Shown here: positions 9,277 through 17,519 of the stretch, piece by piece | How positions within the stretch are numbered: the stretch's first letter is position 1 | Layout of the letters: each line of letters begins with the position of its first letter | Assembly: GCA_020403425.1 (NCBI GenBank) | Contig: JADBXR010000011.1 | Location: forward strand, 1-64,000 | Length of the DNA stretch: 64,000 bases | Direction of reading: 5' to 3' | Source of the DNA: Chitinophagaceae bacterium | Lineage (GTDB): Bacteria > Bacteroidota > Bacteroidia > Chitinophagales > Chitinophagaceae | The notes under the pieces: model-generated | Seen by the model: the letters and a program-made list of their open reading frames with translations, nothing else | Told to the model about the DNA's origin: nothing | Database searches by the model: none | Position numbers and translations under genes: made by a program

Positions 9277-9340
9277 ACATGTCCCGCCGCCTGTGCAGGA
9301 AAATCAAGTGCCAGAGAGAGTGGTGGCGGGCATGTTTTTT
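9277..9340 (+). terminator. Terminator or attenuator before traE
   Basis: A GC-rich inverted repeat pairs 9277-9288 (ACATGTCCCGCC) with 9325-9335 (GGCGGGCATGT) with one bulged T, and six T follow immediately (9335-9340). It separates the adhesin/PorV-like block from the tra operon, so the two are probably transcribed separately or with attenuated read-through. Confidence 0.6.
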
Positions 9341-9345
9341 ACAAA

Positions 9346-9666
9346 ATGAAAAACTATAAGATGAAAAAGTACAGAAAGAAAGTGGAGATGTTGCTGTTAT
9401 GGCTGCTGATAGCAGTGTTATCGAAGGCGCAGGATGGTAATGCAGGTATCATGGATGCCAATCAGAAAGTGAGGAGTTATTTTCAGACGGGTACCCAACT
9501 GATGTATGCCATAGGGGCGATAGTGGGGCTGATCGGTGCGGTGAAAGTGTATTCCAAATGGAATGCCGGTGACCATGATACCGGGAAAGTAGCGGCAGCC
9601 TGGTTTGGTAGTTGTGTGTTTCTGGTGGTAGTGGTAACCGTGATCAAAGCCTTTTTTGGTATATGA
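9346..9666 (+). CDS. traE: Conjugative transfer protein TraE (DUF4134)
   Basis: 106-residue small membrane protein. It has an N-terminal signal segment followed by two transmembrane helices (about 47-64 and 83-103), with the typical family pattern YAIGAIVGLIGAVKVY and KWNAGD. TraE of CTnDOT-type elements is the VirB2/VirB3-like inner-membrane component of the type IV secretion machine. An alternative ATG lies at 9361. It is the first gene of the transfer operon here and overlaps the next gene by 4 bp. Confidence 0.88.
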   Translation: MKNYKMKKYRKKVEMLLLWLLIAVLSKAQDGNAGIMDANQKVRSYFQTGTQLMYAIGAIVGLIGAVKVYSKWNAGDHDTGKVAAAWFGSCVFLVVVVTVIKAFFGI

Positions 9667-10046
9667 TTCCCCAGGAAAACTGGAAATATTTCCCTGCCAG
9701 GAAGTTGCCTGAAATAGACATCGCCGGAACCAGGTTTATTCTTGATCTGCGTTTATGGGAATGCAGGGAGGTGAATGATTTTTCAAACAGGTTCAGCCTG
9801 GACGACCTACATGTTACCAGTAATGGATTTACCTGCTGTTTTGATCTGACAACAAAAAATCTTTTTCATGGAACCAGGGAGGAGTATGAGCAAAGAAGAC
9901 AGGATCTGTCAATTGTACAACTACCGAGTATTTCAAAAATGGATCCTTTGGGATATAGAGCCATGATGGGGCTCGCTCCCCAACATCCAACCTTATCCAG
10001 CCATGAAAAAAATGATGTCCATCCATCAAAAGGGAAAAGATTATGA
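9663..10046 (+). CDS. Unknown protein inserted between TraE and TraF
   Basis: 127-residue soluble protein of no family I recognise. The start at 9663 overlaps the traE stop by 4 bp (ATGA); an earlier in-frame ATG at 9612 would run deep into traE. It has no signal peptide or membrane helix. It is rich in aromatic and charged residues near the N-terminus (ENWKYFPARKLPEIDIAG). It overlaps traF by 4 bp, so it is translated as part of the transfer operon. CTnDOT-type operons normally go straight from traE to traF, so this is an unusual insertion. Confidence 0.65.
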   Translation: MIPQENWKYFPARKLPEIDIAGTRFILDLRLWECREVNDFSNRFSLDDLHVTSNGFTCCFDLTTKNLFHGTREEYEQRRQDLSIVQLPSISKMDPLGYRAMMGLAPQHPTLSSHEKNDVHPSKGKRL

Positions 10047-10345
10047 ATAGTGTTTACCAGCTTAATAAAGGGGTGAATAATCCGGTTGTTTTTCGCGGTC
10101 TCAAAGGACAGTATATCTGGTGGCTTGCCCTCGGGCTGGGGTTGTTGCTCGTTGTTTTTGCTTTGCTCTATATCGCAGGCACCCCGGTATCTATTTGCAT
10201 GGGTTTGGTTCTCGTTGCGGGAGGGGTTCTGTTTCGCAGCGTTTACCGCCTGAATCACCGGTATGGCGAACATGGAATGATGAAACAATTGGCCCATAAG
10301 GCCACACCGAAGTGGGTCCGTTGTAACCAATTATTCGAAGCATGA
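10043..10345 (+). CDS. traF: Conjugative transfer protein TraF (DUF4133)
   Basis: 100-residue membrane protein with the characteristic opening NKGVNNPVVFRGLKGQYI and two adjacent transmembrane helices (about 29-47 and 52-68). The family resembles VirB3, a small inner-membrane partner of the TraG ATPase. It overlaps the genes on both sides by 4 bp, which is consistent with coupled translation. Confidence 0.9.
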   Translation: MNSVYQLNKGVNNPVVFRGLKGQYIWWLALGLGLLLVVFALLYIAGTPVSICMGLVLVAGGVLFRSVYRLNHRYGEHGMMKQLAHKATPKWVRCNQLFEA

Positions 10346-12753
10346 AAAATCTTTCTGACATATTACCGCTCTATTGGGTGGAAGAGGATATGCTCCTGTC
10401 AAAGGCAGGAGATATTACGCTGGCCTATGCTTTGGAATTACCTGAGATCTTCACCCTGTCATCGGCCGAATATGAGTTATTCCACCAGTCATGGATCAAA
10501 GCCATCAAACTCTTACCGGTAGGTTCTGTCTTACACAAACAGGATTGGTTCCTTACCCGAAGGTTTATAGGGGATTTTGAGAAAGAGCATGGATTTCTTG
10601 CACGGGGCAGTGAGCGATTCTTCCACGAGCGACCTTACCTGGATCATAGCTGTTACTTACTGTTGACGTTACGGCCATCAGGTCGTAAGCCCGTTAATTC
10701 TTTTTTTTCTTCCTTAATCCGGACTCACCTGGTTCCCCCCGAGACCCTTGATCCAGCTTTTGCCAAAAGTTTTGAGAGTAGCTGTGCCCAGTTCATCAAA
10801 GTATTGAGTGATTCAGGTCTGTTGAAGGCGAAAAGGTTGGAACAGGAAGCGCTTGTGCAACTGGTTAATCAATACCTGTTGCTAGATGAGGATGGGGTAA
10901 GACGTGATCTGTCTTTTGACAAGGGAATCCTTGTGGGTGAAAAACATTGCGAGCTATTTACTTTAAGCGAAACTAACCATTTGCCATCCCTTTGTGGTTC
11001 CCGTATGGACTATGAGAAGTATGGGTCAGATGGTAGCCGGTTCCCGATTGGTTTTGCTTCCCCGGTGGGCCTATTACTGAATTGTAACCATATCTACCAG
11101 CAGTTTCTGGTACTGGAGGACCCTGTTAAACTGATTAAGGAACTGGAGCGGAAAAAAAGAAGACTGCAGGCTTTGTCTACCTATGCAAGGGAGAATGCCT
11201 ACGGTAAGGAAGTGGTAGATAGTTTCCTGCAGGATTGTATCACCGAAAGCCGTCAACCGGGTTATGCGCATTTTCATGTACTTGCCTGGGCGGATGATCC
11301 AACAGCACTCCGTGATATCCGTAATGCCTGCACATCAGCCTTTTCCCAGATGGACGCGGTTGCTAAAATAGAAACAGTAGGCGCACCACAGCTCTACTGG
11401 GCGGGGATTCCAGGCAATGCAGGTGATATACCTATGAATGAAACCTTTTTGACTTTTACCGGACAGGCCTGCTGTTTTTTGAACCTGGAGACCCAATACC
11501 GCAGTTCCGCAAGCCCTTTTGGTGTGCGGCTGGGCGAACGGATTTCAGGCAGGCCACTGCATGTGGATCTTTCCGATGAACCGATGCGCCAGGGAGTTAT
11601 TACCAACCGCAACAAGATCGTGATCGGCCCATCTGGAAGCGGAAAGTCTTTTTTTACCAATCACCTGGTGCATAGTTACCATGCACAAGGCAGTCATGTG
11701 GTGATCGTGGATGTCGGGCATTCCTATAAAAGCGTTTGTGAACTGGTAGGTGGTTATTATTTCACCTATAGTGAAACCCATCCCATCCGTTTTAATCCTT
11801 TTTATGTTCCAGCAGGGGGAACACCCGATATTGAAAAAAGGGAAAGTATCAAAGCACTCCTGGTTACTTTATGGAAAAGGGATCATGAACCCTTTTCCCG
11901 TAGTGAATATGTTGCCCTATCTAATGCTTTACAGGCTTACTATGAAAAGGAGATAGGTGTTCGCTCGTTTGATTCCTTCTATGAATTTGTCAGGGATGAA
12001 TTCACGTTTCAGTTGGCAGAAGATAAAGTACGGGTCAACGATTTTGATGTGGCGGGATTTCTTTATGTATTGAAACCTTATTACAAGGGAGGTGAATTTG
12101 ACTACCTGCTCAATGCTACCGAAAATCTGGATCTGTATAACCAGCCTTTTATTGTTTTTGAGCTGGATAATATCAAAGATCATCCCATTTTATTTCCGGT
12201 GATAACCATTGTGATCATGGAGGTCTTTATCGCCAAAATGAGAAGCCTCAAAGGTGTACGCAAACTGATATTGATCGAAGAAGCATGGAAGGCCATAGCC
12301 AAGAACGGGATGGCAGAATACATCAAATACCTGTTTAAGACAGCGCGTAAGCATTTTGGTGAGGCGATTGTAGTAACCCAGGAAATAGAAGATATCCTTT
12401 CTTCTGATATCATCAAACAGGCCATCGTTAATAATGCTGACTGTAAAGTTTTACTGGATCAGAACAAATACCAGCACCGCTTTGAAGAAATCCAGCAATT
12501 ACTCGGACTGACAGAGAAGGAACGGGCGCTGGTGCTTTCTATGAACCGGGCAAATGATCCGCTTCGGCAGTATAAGGAGGTATTTGTATCACTGGGCGGA
12601 AGAGTCGCACGAGTATACCGGTTGGAGGTGTCACCTGAGGAGTACCTGGCCTATACAACGGAGGAAAGAGAGAAACTGCGTGTTTCATTGGCCGCTCAAA
12701 AATATGGGAGTATGGAATTTGGCATTCAATCCATTGTTCAAGAAAATAGGTAA
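10342..12753 (+). CDS. traG: Conjugation ATPase TraG (VirB4-like)
   Basis: 803-residue cytoplasmic ATPase that powers the ICE type IV secretion system. An N-terminal VirB4 CagE-like region precedes the P-loop domain. Walker A is GPSGSGKS at 429-436 and Walker B is about 641-648 (LILIEEAWK). A downstream VTQEIEDI stretch fits the sensor region. Length is normal for the family (about 800-830). It starts 4 bp inside traF and is followed directly by the TraI-like gene. Confidence 0.94.
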   Translation: MKNLSDILPLYWVEEDMLLSKAGDITLAYALELPEIFTLSSAEYELFHQSWIKAIKLLPVGSVLHKQDWFLTRRFIGDFEKEHGFLARGSERFFHERPYLDHSCYLLLTLRPSGRKPVNSFFSSLIRTHLVPPETLDPAFAKSFESSCAQFIKVLSDSGLLKAKRLEQEALVQLVNQYLLLDEDGVRRDLSFDKGILVGEKHCELFTLSETNHLPSLCGSRMDYEKYGSDGSRFPIGFASPVGLLLNCNHIYQQFLVLEDPVKLIKELERKKRRLQALSTYARENAYGKEVVDSFLQDCITESRQPGYAHFHVLAWADDPTALRDIRNACTSAFSQMDAVAKIETVGAPQLYWAGIPGNAGDIPMNETFLTFTGQACCFLNLETQYRSSASPFGVRLGERISGRPLHVDLSDEPMRQGVITNRNKIVIGPSGSGKSFFTNHLVHSYHAQGSHVVIVDVGHSYKSVCELVGGYYFTYSETHPIRFNPFYVPAGGTPDIEKRESIKALLVTLWKRDHEPFSRSEYVALSNALQAYYEKEIGVRSFDSFYEFVRDEFTFQLAEDKVRVNDFDVAGFLYVLKPYYKGGEFDYLLNATENLDLYNQPFIVFELDNIKDHPILFPVITIVIMEVFIAKMRSLKGVRKLILIEEAWKAIAKNGMAEYIKYLFKTARKHFGEAIVVTQEIEDILSSDIIKQAIVNNADCKVLLDQNKYQHRFEEIQQLLGLTEKERALVLSMNRANDPLRQYKEVFVSLGGRVARVYRLEVSPEEYLAYTTEEREKLRVSLAAQKYGSMEFGIQSIVQENR

Positions 12754-12759
12754 GTGTGT

Positions 12760-13383
12760 ATGAAAGGGAAAATCATTTTGGTGGTTGGGATCTGCTGTTT
12801 TTTCAGGACTGGGGTAGTTGCCCAAACATTGGATCCGGTTTCGCTCATTCTTTCAAAGGCTATTAAGGCCATTGACCTGAAAGTGCAGCGGCTGCAAAAT
12901 CAGACACTGGTCTTGCAACAGGCGCAGCAACAGGCAGAACAGCAATTGTCAAAGCAGAAATTGGAAGAGATCTGTTCCTGGCACCGGCAACTGTCTGCTT
13001 TGTATGCGGGTTATTTTACTGAACTAAAACAGGTCAAACCCATGATCAGTGGCGGAACCACCGTCAGGCAGATCCTCGCCCTGCATGAGCAGATAATAGC
13101 TGTGTATCGAAAATCACAGAAGGGTTCTTCTACTAAGCCCCGTTACAATGCTATCCTGAACCAAAGTCAGGAACTGGTTCAAGCGCTTCAACTTGTGCTT
13201 ACTGGGCAGCTGGCCAGCAAGGATGCAGAAAGGGTCACGATGATCGGGACCCTGAAAGATGCCATGCAGGAATGCCTCAATAACATGCAATCCTTACACG
13301 AGCAAGAAGCGGAAATCCTTTCCGATAAAAAAAGAAAGCAGTCAGATCTGCGATTTGTAAAACGTTTATACGCTATCCAATGA
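12760..13383 (+). CDS. Conjugative transfer protein, TraI-like
   Basis: 207-residue periplasmic protein with signal peptide (ending TGVVAQ). The family-typical segment is SKAIKAIDLKVQRLQNQ, followed by a long glutamine-rich coiled coil (about 40-75), and the C-terminus ends RFVKRLYAIQ. It matches proteins annotated TraI in Bacteroidota ICEs, whose exact role is unknown but which lie between TraG and TraJ. The ATG at 12760 is preferred over a GTG at 12754. It overlaps the next gene by 4 bp. Confidence 0.75.
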   Translation: MKGKIILVVGICCFFRTGVVAQTLDPVSLILSKAIKAIDLKVQRLQNQTLVLQQAQQQAEQQLSKQKLEEICSWHRQLSALYAGYFTELKQVKPMISGGTTVRQILALHEQIIAVYRKSQKGSSTKPRYNAILNQSQELVQALQLVLTGQLASKDAERVTMIGTLKDAMQECLNNMQSLHEQEAEILSDKKRKQSDLRFVKRLYAIQ

Positions 13384-14000
13384 AAATCTATCTATGGCTG
13401 ATCGGCCTCCTCTGGGTTGGGGTATTGTCTGCCCAAAAACAGGAAATGGAACAATTACAACTGAACATGGAGAAGCTGGTGCAACTAAGACTCATGCTGC
13501 AACAGGCAAAACAGGGATACCAGCTTCTTCAAAATGGCTATACCGCAGTGAGGGATGCAGCCAGAGGTAATTATGACCTGCATAAAAGTTATCTCGATGG
13601 ATTATTACAAGTGAGTGAGCAAGTGAGAAATGCACCTGCTGTTAAGCGAATCACGGCTAACTGGGTTAAGGCACAAAAGGAATACCGTGACTGGCTGACA
13701 AAGATGCAAGGGATGGGAGCAGGTAGGTTTATGGAATTGTCATTGTGGAATCAACGCTATCAGCAAGTGGCCTATGAAATGGGAGTGGTGCTGGACCAAC
13801 TGGGAGTATTGTTAGCTCCAGGAGGACTCAGGATGAGTGAGGGAGAACGAATAGCATCTATTGAAAGGCTGGCAGTTGTATCAGATCAGCCATTATTGGG
13901 TTTGCGGCAATTTATCAAGGAGCAAACGGTGTTAGTAGCAGGGAAGGTTCAACAGGAAAAAGACAGGCAGGCAATGCTGCGTTTATATGGGTTACATTAA
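13380..14000 (+). CDS. Periplasmic coiled-coil protein of the transfer operon
   Basis: 206 residues, signal peptide (to about 18, LLWVGVLSAQ), then helical segments with repeated leucine/glutamine heptads (about 20-60). Similar proteins follow TraI in many Chitinophagaceae and Sphingobacteriia ICEs and are often labelled TerB-family, a label I cannot verify from motifs. The C-terminus (AMLRLYGLH) mirrors the LYAIQ ending of the preceding TraI-like protein, so the two may share a fold or interaction surface. It is 11 bp upstream of traJ. Confidence 0.6.
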   Translation: MKIYLWLIGLLWVGVLSAQKQEMEQLQLNMEKLVQLRLMLQQAKQGYQLLQNGYTAVRDAARGNYDLHKSYLDGLLQVSEQVRNAPAVKRITANWVKAQKEYRDWLTKMQGMGAGRFMELSLWNQRYQQVAYEMGVVLDQLGVLLAPGGLRMSEGERIASIERLAVVSDQPLLGLRQFIKEQTVLVAGKVQQEKDRQAMLRLYGLH

Positions 14001-14011
14001 AATCTGACATC

Positions 14012-15019
14012 ATGAAAAAGTGGGGACTATTATTAATTGTTGGATGGGTACCGGTCTGTGTCCAGGCACAGGGTATGTCCAACGGGCAGGGATTCCAGGG
14101 TATCCTCGATCATTTATACAAGGAGATGATACCACTCTGTAAAGGACTCATCGGGTCTGCCAGGTTGATCGGTGGGTTCGGGGCACTCTGGTATATCGCA
14201 CTCAGGATCTGGCGGAATATCGCTTCCGCAGAACCGGTGGATGTCTTTGGCCTGCTTCGGCCCTTCGTGCTTGGGTTTTGCATTCTTGTTTTTCCTTCCG
14301 TCATTGACCTGATCAATGGCATTCTGCAACCCATTGTCACTGCCACCGCCGGCATGGTAAAATCGTCCAATGAAGCCATTGGTAAATATCTACAGTTACA
14401 GGATACCAGTATAGCGGGTCTTGGTGCACTCAATCCCGCTAACTGGATCCGGGCAGGCTTACAGGTGGTATTGGAATTTCTGTTTCAGACCGTTGCCTTA
14501 CTGATCCATGCGATCCGGACTTTTTACCTGATCGTGCTTGCCATCATTGGTCCGATCGTATTCGGGCTCTCTATTTATGATGGGTTCCAACACCTGGTTA
14601 CTGTCTGGCTCGCACGTTATATCAATGTATTTCTCTGGTTGCCGGTGGCCAACATTTTTGGCGCCATCATCGCCCGAATACAGGCGAATATGGTTCTTGA
14701 AAGTATTGCCTCTGTGCAGGTGGCGGGCCAGCCCGTGTCCTTGAGCGAGTGGGCCTATCTCGCTTTTTTACTCATTGCCATCGTGGGGTATTGTACCGTG
14801 CCTTCGGTGAGTAATTATATCGTTAATGCGGGTGGCGGTAATACACTATTACACAAGGTCTCTTCTTTTACCTCGGGGGCGGTCAGCAAAGCGGCCAGCT
14901 CTACTATGTCTGGCATGTCTGCTGACGCTTTTGGCAATGCCGCTTCCTCTGTGAGCTCTAATATGAGTAATGCTTCCCTCAATCAGGGTTATTTCAAGGA
15001 TAAGCTAAATGGGAAATAA
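14012..15019 (+). CDS. traJ: Conjugative transfer membrane protein TraJ
   Basis: 335-residue polytopic inner-membrane protein, VirB6-like. After a signal/anchor segment there are about six hydrophobic helices, including LVLAIIGPIVFGLSIYDGF, a conserved block of the family. The C-terminal tail is serine/alanine-rich (about 285-330). TraJ forms part of the inner-membrane channel. Normal TraJ length is about 330-360. The stop overlaps the start region of traK. Confidence 0.9.
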   Translation: MKKWGLLLIVGWVPVCVQAQGMSNGQGFQGILDHLYKEMIPLCKGLIGSARLIGGFGALWYIALRIWRNIASAEPVDVFGLLRPFVLGFCILVFPSVIDLINGILQPIVTATAGMVKSSNEAIGKYLQLQDTSIAGLGALNPANWIRAGLQVVLEFLFQTVALLIHAIRTFYLIVLAIIGPIVFGLSIYDGFQHLVTVWLARYINVFLWLPVANIFGAIIARIQANMVLESIASVQVAGQPVSLSEWAYLAFLLIAIVGYCTVPSVSNYIVNAGGGNTLLHKVSSFTSGAVSKAASSTMSGMSADAFGNAASSVSSNMSNASLNQGYFKDKLNGK

Positions 15020-15020
15020 G

Positions 15021-15638
15021 ATGTTTCAACCTACGCAAAATATCGATACGGCTTTTCGTTCCATACGCTTCTTTATGCTACTGGTGGTGGTGGGTAGTAT
15101 CTGTGTAAGCCTGTATGCCTTGTATCAAAATGAATTGCTTTCTGCCAGAGTTCAAGACAAAGTCTATTTATTAAGCAATGGTAAAGCCGCTGAAATATTT
15201 GCTGTTAGCCGAAAGGAAAATCTGGCCGTAGAAGCCAAGGATCATGTCACCCGTTTTCACGAATTGTTCTTCTCGCTTGACCCGGATGAAAAAGCCATTG
15301 CTTCTACTATCAAAAAGGCCCTTTACTTATCTGACGCTTCCGCTAAAAAACAATACGATGACCTAGTTGAATCCGGCTATATCGCTGGGATCATATCCGG
15401 TAATGTGAGCCAGCGCATCGTGTTGGACAGTGTGCAGGTGAACACCCACCAGGAGCCATATGCTTTCAGGTCTTATGCGACCATCTGGATCACCCGTACT
15501 ACCAGCCAGGTAACTCGCAACCTGATCACCCAGGGTTTTTTGCGCAATGTTTCCAGGACAGAACATAATCCTCATGGGTTTTTAATTGAGAAATGGGAGA
15601 TCGTTGATAACCGTGATATTAAAATAGAAGAAAGATGA
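15021..15638 (+). CDS. traK: Conjugative transfer protein TraK
   Basis: 205-residue VirB8-like protein with one N-terminal transmembrane helix (about 15-37) and a periplasmic NTF2-like domain. The start at 15021 gives the family-typical MFQPTQNIDTAFRSIRFF; an in-frame ATG at 15009 would overlap traJ. It overlaps traM by 4 bp. In CTnDOT a small traL gene separates traK and traM. Here there is no room for one. Confidence 0.9.
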   Translation: MFQPTQNIDTAFRSIRFFMLLVVVGSICVSLYALYQNELLSARVQDKVYLLSNGKAAEIFAVSRKENLAVEAKDHVTRFHELFFSLDPDEKAIASTIKKALYLSDASAKKQYDDLVESGYIAGIISGNVSQRIVLDSVQVNTHQEPYAFRSYATIWITRTTSQVTRNLITQGFLRNVSRTEHNPHGFLIEKWEIVDNRDIKIEER

Positions 15639-16741
15639 AAAAGCTATCAAGGAAATTTAGGTCTATCGCTGTTTATGCTGGCCTGGTGCTGTTATTTCTA
15701 GTGATAATGGGTTGGATATTTTACCCTTCCGATAAAGTAGCGGATGCCACCCATCCTTCCAAAGGATTAAATACCCAACTGCCAGCCGTCAAGGAAAGGG
15801 GTGATTCCACCAGGGATAAACTTCGTTTTTATGCGGATGCATTGCAGGATTCCTTAAAGCGGGCGGAACAGATCCAAATGGATCCATACAGGCGGGATAG
15901 CCTTACAAAGTCAGTGTATCTGAGTCATGTTCCAACAAAGTACAGAAGTCCTTCTTCGAACCCTGATGATCAGCTGGACGCTAAAATCAGCTTACTGAAC
16001 AGGCCACTACCCCGAGTCAATTATCCGGTTGATATGGACGGCGCGCCAACCCAACCACAAGTCGTACCCACTGCGTCTGACCCTGAATGGGAATCGATCA
16101 ATGCCACACTGGATAAGATCATGGCCATTCAACATCCGACACCTGGTAATACGGCAAAGTTGCCTCATCCCGGTTATTCAGTGAGCGGAGAGGAGCAAAG
16201 TGATCTGACCTATTTCGGAAAACAGACCGCATCAAGTCCCCTTAAGAATTTTTATGGAGACAATACCAAAGCGGGTCCCGGTTTGATGGCCATTATTCCA
16301 AGTGAACAGCAATTGCAGAACGGCACCCTAGTGAAACTGGAACTGGGTTCGGCCATTCTTGTCAATGGGGTAAGAATACCTGCCGGTACTTTCCTCTACG
16401 GTATGGCACGTTTTGACAATGAGCGTCTTCAGATCCATATACCATCCATCCGCCTGGATAACCAGCTACTTCCTGTATCACTCAGCGTGTATGATATGGA
16501 TGGGTTGGAAGGGATATATGTTCCGGGTTCACTTAACCGGGAAGTTGTCAAAGAATCAGCAGATAAGGCGATCCAGTCGATGGGTGTGTCCCGTTTTGGC
16601 GTTTTGCTCCCGACCGAGGTAGCTGCTAGTGGCATCGGGGCAGTAAAGAGCCTATTGTCCAAAAGAGTCAAACAGGTACGCGTGACACTGACTGCCGGAT
16701 ATAAACTGCTGCTGCGTGATAACAAACAAATGGGGAACTGA
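15635..16741 (+). CDS. traM: Conjugative transfer protein TraM
   Basis: 368-residue VirB10-like protein. It has one N-terminal transmembrane helix (about 12-32), a long charged and proline-containing linker (about 35-200), and a C-terminal beta-rich domain (about 205-368, starting near GPGLMAIIPSEQQ) matching the TraM C-terminal region. It spans the periplasm and links inner and outer membrane parts of the conjugation channel. It overlaps traK by 4 bp and is 1 bp from traN. Confidence 0.9.
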   Translation: MKKLSRKFRSIAVYAGLVLLFLVIMGWIFYPSDKVADATHPSKGLNTQLPAVKERGDSTRDKLRFYADALQDSLKRAEQIQMDPYRRDSLTKSVYLSHVPTKYRSPSSNPDDQLDAKISLLNRPLPRVNYPVDMDGAPTQPQVVPTASDPEWESINATLDKIMAIQHPTPGNTAKLPHPGYSVSGEEQSDLTYFGKQTASSPLKNFYGDNTKAGPGLMAIIPSEQQLQNGTLVKLELGSAILVNGVRIPAGTFLYGMARFDNERLQIHIPSIRLDNQLLPVSLSVYDMDGLEGIYVPGSLNREVVKESADKAIQSMGVSRFGVLLPTEVAASGIGAVKSLLSKRVKQVRVTLTAGYKLLLRDNKQMGN

Positions 16742-16742
16742 T

Positions 16743-17516
16743 ATGAAATATATTTTACTGATAGTGTTTTGCTGTTACTGGGTTGCTCTCAGCGGTCAGT
16801 CTTTTATACAGCCGAAGTACCTGCAGGTTACCAGCAACAAGACAACGAACCTCATTTTTCCTGCACAGATCAGTGCTGTTGACAGGGGCAGTGAGTGTAT
16901 CGTGGTACAGAAATCTACCGGCAATATCCTTCGTGTTAAGGCTGACTCCCTTTTTAAGGACACCACCAATCTTACCATCATCACAACTGATGGAAGGTTG
17001 TATTCTTTTCTTGTCAGTTATTCAGCCTCGCCAGCTTTTTTAAATATTGACATGGGAGCGGCGGAAAATACGATACAGGATACTTCGATGCTGTCTTTCG
17101 CACAAAGAGTAAAACGATCCGTCAACCATTTGCATGGGATCCGCTATGGAGCGGGTAAGGTATGGTTATCACTGCTTGGGGTGTATACCAATGGACAAAT
17201 CGTCGCCTGCAAGCTCAAGATTGAAAACAGTTCTCCCTTGTCTTTTGAGTTCGGGCGTATCGGCGCAGCAGTCGGCGCTGCGCGCAAAGGCAGGCGCAGG
17301 GCAGTACAGGAGATAGAACTACCTATTCTGCTCATAGATAGTGAAACATCCCTGGTAAGGGAAAGGCAGGCGGGTGTGGCAGTGATCCTGCTTCCCAAAA
17401 CGGGACTGGCACCCGGACAGGCACTACAGATATATGTTCGGGAAAAAGCCGGGGAAAGACATCTCCGCCTGATACTATCTAACCGCTATTTACTGAACGC
17501 TTTTTTAATTCCCTGA
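16743..17516 (+). CDS. traN: Conjugative transfer protein TraN
   Basis: 257-residue VirB9-like protein with signal peptide (ending WVALSGQ). The N-terminal beta domain has the family pattern TSNKTTNLIFPAQISAVDRG, and the C-terminal domain (about 150-257) ends in a typical strand pair. It is the outer-membrane-associated part of the core complex with TraM. The ATG at 16743 is preferred because it follows the traM stop by 1 bp. It is the last recognisable structural tra gene here; TraO, TraP and TraQ are not seen downstream. Confidence 0.88.
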   Translation: MKYILLIVFCCYWVALSGQSFIQPKYLQVTSNKTTNLIFPAQISAVDRGSECIVVQKSTGNILRVKADSLFKDTTNLTIITTDGRLYSFLVSYSASPAFLNIDMGAAENTIQDTSMLSFAQRVKRSVNHLHGIRYGAGKVWLSLLGVYTNGQIVACKLKIENSSPLSFEFGRIGAAVGAARKGRRRAVQEIELPILLIDSETSLVRERQAGVAVILLPKTGLAPGQALQIYVREKAGERHLRLILSNRYLLNAFLIP

Positions 17517-17519
17517 CCT

